Origin: CAZMNY01 sp964567745
GTDB lineage: Bacteria > Planctomycetota > Planctomycetia > Pirellulales > Pirellulaceae
Direction: 5' to 3'
DNA length: 64,000 bases
Assembly (NCBI GenBank): GCA_964567745.1
Contig: CAZMNY010000018.1
Span: 83,927 to 147,926, forward strand
The notes under the pieces are model-generated. The model did no database searches and was not told the DNA's origin. It saw only the letters and a list, made by a program, of their open reading frames with translations. Positions 58,816 to 64,000 of the stretch are shown in pieces; the stretch's first letter is position 1, and each line of letters starts with the position of its first letter. Both the position numbers and the translations under genes were made by a program.

Positions 58816-61278
58816 ATGGAAAACTGGAAAACGCGTGTCGTTGCGCTCGTCGTCGCTTTGATCGTGTTCTCAACTGGATCGGTGACCTACGCCGAACCAG
58901 TGGGGGAAGTAAGCGACGAGGTTTCGTACAACCTTGACATTCGGCCACTTCTTTCGTCGAAGTGTTTTTCTTGTCACGGACCGGACGCAGAAGGACGCAA
59001 GGCGGGACTGCGTTTGGATCAGCCTGATGGTGATGAGGGATCGCACGAATACGCCATCGTTCCGGGCGATGTGGACGGCAGCGAAGTTTGGAGTCGCATT
59101 GCGAGTGACGATCCGGATGTCGTGATGCCTCCACCCGATTCGCACCTCAAAACGTTATCCAAAGACGAGCAGCAACTCATTCGTCGGTGGATCGAGGCGG
59201 GTGCAAAGTACGAAAAACACTGGGCGTTTGTGCCACCCAAGAAAACTGTCGAGTTAGATGACAGAGTCTCAAGCAACTCAACCGCAGCCACGATTGACTT
59301 GTTGGTGAGGCGTCAATTGAGGGCCAAAGGACTTTCGTCCTCGCTCCCGGCCGATGCGCGTACCTTGGTGCGCCGTGTGACATTGGATTTGACAGGCCTG
59401 CCGCCAACGCGACAAGAAATCCGGTCATTCCTCGCGGACTACTCACGCTCACCAGCGTTGGCGTGGGAACAACTCGTGGATGATCTTCTCGCTCGCCCGC
59501 AGTATGGCGAGCACATGGCCAGGCACTGGCTGGACCTCGTTCGGTTCGCTGACACAAATGGGATGCACAAGGATTTTTATCGCAACCACATCGCATATCG
59601 TGACTGGGTCATTCGTTCGTTCAACGAAAACCTGCCGTACGATGACTTTGTCAAGTATCAACTGGCCGGTGATCTGTACGAGGCACCGACCCGCGACCAA
59701 TTGGTCGCATCTGGCTTTCATCGGCTGCACTTGATTATCGACCGTGGCACAGCCTTGCCAGAGGAAAGCCACTTTAAAAACGTGCTTGATCGCGTGACCG
59801 CAGTCGGTACGGCGTTCATGGGGCTGACCGTGCAGTGTGCTCAATGCCATGATCATAAGTTTGACCCGATTTCACAAAAGGATTTTTATTCCCTTTATGC
59901 TTTCTTCAATAATATCGACGCTGCGTCTGAAACGCATCTGCCCGAGGTCGTCGATGGATTACAGCAGCCCTTCGTTCGCTGGCCGACGTCCGAGCAGACT
60001 GCGCGGCTTGCCGCTTTGGATCAAGACTTGGCCAAACTCGATAACGAATCGAAACAGGTCTCCAAGGCAATGAAACTGCTTCAAGAGCAGACAAGCGAAA
60101 GCGAGAGTCGCGAGAGAGCGATCAGGGCAATAGAAGAATGGCAGTCCGAATTAGTTCGACAGACTCGACGAGTTCGTGCTGAGCGACTGTCGGTTGAGCG
60201 GACCGTCGACAAAGCGATGATCATGAAGGAACGGTCTGACGTTCGCGAGACACGTGTCCTGGTTCGGGGGCAGTACGACAATCCAGGCGAAATCGTGCAG
60301 CGGGGTACACCAGAGTTTCTACCGCCGCTGAAAACCGACAGAGATATTCCATCACGCATGGACTTGGCGGAATGGTTTGTCGCCGAAAGCAATCCGCTCA
60401 CGGCGAGAGTCGCGGTTAACCGGTTTTGGCAACTGTTCTTTGGGGCCGGCCTCGTCAAAACATCAGAGGATTTTGGCAATCAAGGCACAACGCCCAGTCA
60501 TCCAGAATTGCTAGACGAGTTGACGATTTCATTCGTCGAATCAGGCTGGGATATCAAGTCTCTGGTGAAGCAAATCGTGATGTCGGAAACCTATAGGCAA
60601 TCCTCGCATGCTTCACCCGAACGATTCCGAGCGGACGCCGAGAACCGACTGCTCGCTCGTGGGCCTCGTTATCGACTGGACGCAGAAATCATCCGCGACC
60701 AAATTTTGGCGACCAGTGGAAGCCTGAATCGAAGTATGTTCGGTCGCAGCGTCAAGCCTCCACAACCTGATGGCTTGTGGAAGGCTGTATCAATGACAGG
60801 AGAAAGGTTCAGAGCGGACGAGGGTGAGGACATTTATCGGCGTAGCATCTACACCTTCTGGAAGCGTGCGATGCCGCCTCCTCAAATGACAATTTTAAAT
60901 GCACCCATTCGGGATGCTTGCATTGCTCGACGCGAAAGAACCAACACACCGACGCAGGCATTGTTGTTGCTCAATGAACCCGAGTACCTCCGTGCGGCTC
61001 GGCGGTTGGCACAATCGGCACTTGAGTTGCCTGACGACCAGCGACTGACGTTTGTTTGGGAGACAGTGACAACCAGGCTCCCGGATGATTCAGAGCAGTC
61101 GATCATGCAATCGCTGCTGGAAGATCTGCTCCAGAAGTACAAGGACGAACCCGAAGTCGCCAGCAAAATGTGCGAAGGAGTCGAATTAGAAAGTGATCCC
61201 GCACGCGCCGAACTCGCCGCGTGGACCATGGTCTGCAGTACGATCTACAACCTCGACATTACCAAAACCAAGGACTAA
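58816..61278 (+). CDS. Cytochrome-type DUF1549/DUF1553 protein (third copy)
   Basis: The protein is 820 aa, the most compact of the three. A signal peptide (VVALVVALIVFSTGSVTYAE) is followed by the haem motif CFSCHGPDAEGRKAGLRLD near residue 51. DUF1549 spans about 165-340 (RRVTLDLTGLPPTRQEIRSF, RHWLDLVRFADTNGMHKDF) with CAQCHDHKFDP near 341. A coiled coil (about 395-465) comes before DUF1553 (TARVAVNRFWQLFFGAGLVK). There is no inserted sugar-binding-like domain as in the copy at 53194. It pairs with the DUF1501 gene 3 bases downstream. Confidence 0.9.
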   Translation: MENWKTRVVALVVALIVFSTGSVTYAEPVGEVSDEVSYNLDIRPLLSSKCFSCHGPDAEGRKAGLRLDQPDGDEGSHEYAIVPGDVDGSEVWSRIASDDPDVVMPPPDSHLKTLSKDEQQLIRRWIEAGAKYEKHWAFVPPKKTVELDDRVSSNSTAATIDLLVRRQLRAKGLSSSLPADARTLVRRVTLDLTGLPPTRQEIRSFLADYSRSPALAWEQLVDDLLARPQYGEHMARHWLDLVRFADTNGMHKDFYRNHIAYRDWVIRSFNENLPYDDFVKYQLAGDLYEAPTRDQLVASGFHRLHLIIDRGTALPEESHFKNVLDRVTAVGTAFMGLTVQCAQCHDHKFDPISQKDFYSLYAFFNNIDAASETHLPEVVDGLQQPFVRWPTSEQTARLAALDQDLAKLDNESKQVSKAMKLLQEQTSESESRERAIRAIEEWQSELVRQTRRVRAERLSVERTVDKAMIMKERSDVRETRVLVRGQYDNPGEIVQRGTPEFLPPLKTDRDIPSRMDLAEWFVAESNPLTARVAVNRFWQLFFGAGLVKTSEDFGNQGTTPSHPELLDELTISFVESGWDIKSLVKQIVMSETYRQSSHASPERFRADAENRLLARGPRYRLDAEIIRDQILATSGSLNRSMFGRSVKPPQPDGLWKAVSMTGERFRADEGEDIYRRSIYTFWKRAMPPPQMTILNAPIRDACIARRERTNTPTQALLLLNEPEYLRAARRLAQSALELPDDQRLTFVWETVTTRLPDDSEQSIMQSLLEDLLQKYKDEPEVASKMCEGVELESDPARAELAAWTMVCSTIYNLDITKTKD

Positions 61279-61281
61279 GCG

Positions 61282-62751
61282 ATGAGCGACTTACACGACC
61301 TCGACAGACTGAGTAGCCGTCGCCGTTTTCTGATGAACTCGGGGATGGGACTCGGCGCATCTGCTTTGGGAACGTTGTTGGCCGGACAGCAATTTGCGTC
61401 CGCCTCCCCTCGGGATCCCAGGTATGACGCCACTTTGCCACACGGTTGTCATCACGCACCACGAGCGAAACGCGTCATCTTTTTGTTCATGGCCGGTGCT
61501 CCGAGCCAAATTGATTTGTTTGACTACAAACCTGACTTGGTAAAGCAGTTCAGGAAGCCGCTCCCTCCTTCGGTTAGCATGGGCCAGCGGGTCACTGCGA
61601 TGACAAGGGGACGGGAGCAACTCATCGCGCCGAGCAAGTTCAAATTCGCTCAGAAAGGTGAGAATGGAATTTGGATGAGCGAGTTGCTTCCGCATTTGTC
61701 CACTCAAGTCGACAAGCTGTGCTTCATCGACTCGATGCATACCGAGTCGATTAACCACGATCCTGGTAAGACTGCATTCAGCACGGGATCCGAGATTCCG
61801 GGCAAGCCAAGCATGGGCGCATGGTTGAGCTACGGTCTGGGCACGCTGAACCGCGACCTGCCGGACTACATCGTCATGCCGTCAGCTCATTGGAGTGGTA
61901 AAGTCAATGTGCAAGCGTTGTATTCGCGCCTTTGGGGCAGCGGTTTTTTACCGTCTAAGCATCAAGGCACCAGTTTCCAAACTACCAGGGATCCGGTGCT
62001 GTTTCTTTCAAATCCCGAAGGCGTCAACAGCCCCATTCGTCGGCGAATGTTGGATTCGCTGAAGGAACTGAATGCCAAACATTTTGGGCAGATTGGCGAT
62101 CCGGAAATTGAAACCACGATTGCGCAACAAGAGATGGCTTTCCGAATGCAGTCGTCTGTACCCGATCTGACGGACATTTCGGGCGAGACGAAGGAAACGC
62201 TTGAGATGTACGGTCCCGAGGTGACGAAACCGGGTTCATACGCTCGAAACTGCCTACTCGCTCGGCGCATGGCAGAGCATGATGTGCGATTTGTCCAACT
62301 CTTTCACCGCGGTTGGGATCACCATTCGAAATTACCTGAGAACTTGGTGGGGCAATGTCGTGACGTTGACCAGCCAACGTCGGCCCTGCTTCAGGATTTG
62401 GACCAGCGGGGATTGCTGAAAGACACATTGGTTGTCTTCGCCGGTGAATTTGGCCGGACGGTGTTCGGCCAAGGCAAGCTTACAAAAGATGACTACGGTC
62501 GCGACCATCACCCCCGATGCTTCACCGCGTTGCTGGCCGGAGGCGGTATCAAAGGCGGCATGCGTTACGGAATGACCGACGACTTCAGCTACAACGTCGT
62601 CGAAGACGGAGTCCATGTGCGAGACCTGCACGCAACGATGTTGCATTTGTTAGGCGTTGATCATGCTCGTTTGACATTTCCGTTTCAAGGGCTCGAGCAG
62701 AGGCTCACCGGTGTCGAACCCAGCCGAGTCGTTAATGAAATCATCGCGTGA
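61282..62751 (+). CDS. DUF1501 family protein (third copy)
   Basis: The protein is 489 aa, starts 3 bases after the cytochrome-type gene and is therefore in the same operon. It has a Tat-like signal (SSRRRFLMNSGMGLGASALG). DUF1501 motifs are RVIFLFMAGAPSQIDLFDYK, DPVLFLSNPEGVNSPIRRRM, DVRFVQLFHRGWDHHSKLPE, LVVFAGEFGRTVFGQG and GRDHHPRCFTALLAGGGIKG. It is closer in pattern to the copy at 56669 than to the copy at 50521. Confidence 0.92.
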   Translation: MSDLHDLDRLSSRRRFLMNSGMGLGASALGTLLAGQQFASASPRDPRYDATLPHGCHHAPRAKRVIFLFMAGAPSQIDLFDYKPDLVKQFRKPLPPSVSMGQRVTAMTRGREQLIAPSKFKFAQKGENGIWMSELLPHLSTQVDKLCFIDSMHTESINHDPGKTAFSTGSEIPGKPSMGAWLSYGLGTLNRDLPDYIVMPSAHWSGKVNVQALYSRLWGSGFLPSKHQGTSFQTTRDPVLFLSNPEGVNSPIRRRMLDSLKELNAKHFGQIGDPEIETTIAQQEMAFRMQSSVPDLTDISGETKETLEMYGPEVTKPGSYARNCLLARRMAEHDVRFVQLFHRGWDHHSKLPENLVGQCRDVDQPTSALLQDLDQRGLLKDTLVVFAGEFGRTVFGQGKLTKDDYGRDHHPRCFTALLAGGGIKGGMRYGMTDDFSYNVVEDGVHVRDLHATMLHLLGVDHARLTFPFQGLEQRLTGVEPSRVVNEIIA

Positions 62752-62854
62752 GGTGCTGAACTGGGACGCAGCGGCCGAACGATTTACCAAGGACGAAGGA
62801 GCGAATGGAATGTTGTCGCGTCCGCGGCGTGCACCGTGGGATGCACTTGTTTAA
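62750..62854 (+). pseudogene. C-terminal fragment of a Gfo/Idh/MocA oxidoreductase
   Basis: Overlapping the stop of the DUF1501 gene, one frame reads EVLNWDAAAERFTKDEGANG and then a stop shortly after RRAPWDALV. This is the usual end of one planctomycete oxidoreductase subfamily (WD...F....AN....R.PW). It is not the C-terminus of the copy at 51953. No start or body is present. Confidence 0.55.
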
Positions 62855-62875
62855 ACAAGCCGTGAAATCAATGCC

Positions 62876-62960
62876 ATGAATCAACTGAAACCTGCAGTCA
62901 CTATTGTTTTCGTCGGGCTGTCGTTGGTTAGCACGTCGCGAGCGGATGAGTGGAAGACCG
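62876..62960 (+). pseudogene. Signal-peptide stub without a gene body
   Basis: ATG 62876 opens a signal peptide (VTIVFVGLSLVSTSRADEWK) that runs out of frame into the DUF1501 fragment and stops at 62995. Confidence 0.5.
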
Positions 62961-63029
62961 TTTCGCGACCTATCTCAACGTCTCACGGGCGTTGAAGAGG
63001 CACACGTCGTCAAAGAAATATTGGCGTAG
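62961..63029 (+). pseudogene. C-terminal fragment of a DUF1501 gene
   Basis: Reads FRDLSQRLTGVEEAHVVKEI and LA, then a stop. It matches the end of the intact DUF1501 gene at 58084-58150 in protein and closely in DNA. Confidence 0.75.
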
Positions 63030-63063
63030 AACTTCACCCTCCCAGTGCGACGAAGGAAATCAA

Positions 63064-63095
63064 CCGCTAATGGAACATGAAAATCCCGAGAACGT
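63064..63095 (+). pseudogene. Fragment of a sigma-factor start
   Basis: 29 of 32 bases equal 44304-44335, the start region of the second sigma factor (MEHENPENV here, MEHEKPENV there). The sequence then departs from it at once. Two overlapping open frames continue to 63249 and 63274 without a recognisable product. Confidence 0.6.
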
Positions 63096-63274
63096 TAGTG
63101 ATCAAGGTCGATGGACGAGTTCACAACTGTTGGCCTGGCTACTTCCAGTGTCAGGAATTGGTCGATTTCCTCGTGGAAATAAGCGCGCAGCCAATGAGCT
63201 TTGGGGTCGAATTGTCAATGAAAAAGATCGGCAGAATCGCCGCTGACTCGCGATTTGAAGATAGGAGACGCTGA
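63077..63274 (+). CDS. Doubtful small ORF before the broken sulfatase
   Basis: Sixty-five codons (MKIPRTLVIKVDGRVHNCWP and on) end with a stop that overlaps the sulfatase ATG. The segment after VIKVDGRV has reasonable amino-acid composition and could be a remnant of another gene joined to the sigma fragment. No family recognised. Confidence 0.25.
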   Translation: MKIPRTLVIKVDGRVHNCWPGYFQCQELVDFLVEISAQPMSFGVELSMKKIGRIAADSRFEDRRR

Positions 63275-63864
63275 TGAAACTTGTTCGATTTGCGCCGATG
63301 ACTGTGTTATTGCTTGCCGCGGCGACGTCCGTTCTTGCCGCTGCTGACCAGCAACCCAATATCATCGTTCTGTTTGCGGATGACCTCGGATATGGGGAGC
63401 TTAGCTGCTAGGGCAATCCCGAGATTCCCACGCCCCATATCGACTCGATCGCTAGCAATGGTGTTCGTTTCACCGATGGTTATGTGGCTGGTCCCAACTG
63501 CAGTCCCTCACGGGCGGGATTGCTGGCAGGGCGAATTCCGACTCGCTTCGGTTATGAGTTCAATCCCATCGGTGCGCTCAATGAGCAGCCTGGCTTCGGT
63601 CTGCCGGTTGCGGAAGTCACGATTGCCGAGACGTTGCAGAATGCTGGTTACACGACTGGGCTGGTCGGCAAATGGCATCAGGGCGGCACCGCGGACTATC
63701 ACCCCTTTCGGCACGGCTTCGATGAGTTCTTTGGATTCCTGCATGAAGGGCACTACTTCGTGCCACCTCCGTACAAAGGTGTCACGACGATGCTGCGCCG
63801 CAAGACTCTCCCAACCACGCCGTCCGGACGCAGCGCTGGCGTTATGGCCAGCGCCGCCTGCTGA
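63274..63864 (+). pseudogene. Sulfatase, interrupted by a stop codon and truncated
   Basis: AGGAG precedes ATG 63274. A signal peptide (MTVLLLAAATSVLAAADQ) leads into PNIIVLFADDLGYGELSC. Codon 46 (63409-63411) is TAG where homologues usually have a sense codon before GNPEIPTPHID. The frame then continues with the formylglycine motif CSPSR (in NCSPSRAGLLAGR) and GLVGKWHQGG. It stops at 63864, well short of a full sulfatase (about 450 residues or more), where the giant-gene fragment begins. The gene is therefore doubly inactivated unless the TAG is read through or is a sequencing error. Confidence 0.8.
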
Positions 63865-63968
63865 TCTTGCCCCAAGTCAAAATCAAGCTCAACGAAGGCG
63901 ACCTCCCCGCCGCCGGCAAGGTTTACCAGAAGCTGAAGGAGCTTGGGGGATGTCCCATTCGTTGTTGA
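63846..63968 (+). pseudogene. 3' end fragment of the giant PA14/WD40 gene family
   Basis: From GGCCAGCGCCGCCTGCTGAT to the GAGCT near 63942 the DNA closely matches 34559-34657 of giant copy 1. The frame reads RRLLILPQVKIKLNEGDLPA and KVYQKLKELG, then diverges to a stop at 63966. It is fused directly to the truncated sulfatase. Confidence 0.8.
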
Positions 63969-64000
63969 AACTCTTGATGGCCTCACAGATGGAAATCTAG

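Overview
The window looks like a planctomycete chromosome, probably Pirellulales-like. The evidence is three tandem sets of planctomycete-type cytochrome/DUF1549/DUF1553 plus DUF1501 proteins, ECF sigma/FecR pairs, MoxR-DUF58-VWA clusters, very large secreted multidomain proteins and sulfatase remnants. This placement rests on family content; no rRNA or tRNA marker is present. Almost everything is on the + strand.

Region 1 (1-10252) is an accessory, probably mobile, block. It opens with the C-terminal part of a large serine recombinase. Small ORFs and a lipoprotein follow, then a tightly packed series: DUF1257 (Ycf35-like), DUF2997, a TOPRIM-like protein, a Ycf46-like AAA+ ATPase and a DUF3150-like protein. 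Next comes a compact bacterial ubiquitin-like conjugation module: a beta-grasp Ubl, an E2-like protein fused to a Cys-rich RING-like region, a JAB/JAMM peptidase and an E1/ThiF enzyme. A PD-(D/E)XK nuclease with a probable Fe-S cysteine set closes the block. This is the most interesting system in the window. Two extreme C/G homopolymer stretches lie in or next to it and may be sequencing artefacts.

Region 2 (10253-29324) starts with an ECF sigma factor and a FecR-type regulator. It continues as a long cell-envelope cluster: DUF4159, MoxR, DUF58, BatA/VWA, VWA, a secreted hypothetical, a 1274-residue membrane protein, a second MoxR and a propeller-like secreted protein. The same upstream motif precedes the sigma gene and the DUF4159 gene, which suggests a sigma regulon. 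Palindromic mini-hairpin repeats sit just before several start codons.

Region 3 (29428-43929) holds two tandem paralogues of about 1765 residues (PA14-like, jelly-roll, WD40 and TPR-like parts). They are followed by a chimeric 1300-residue protein that carries nearly the same signal peptide as the second paralogue but a phosphoesterase / GH88-105 / FAD oxidoreductase / EF-hand body.

Region 4 (43930-62751) is a second sigma-FecR-led cluster. It holds three cytochrome-DUF1549-DUF1553 proteins, three DUF1501 proteins, a Gfo/Idh/MocA oxidoreductase and an HbpS-like protein. Region 5 (62750-64000) is a mosaic of broken pieces of gene families, several of which have intact relatives elsewhere in the window. 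It includes a sulfatase with an in-frame stop and a copy of the 3' end of the giant paralogues.
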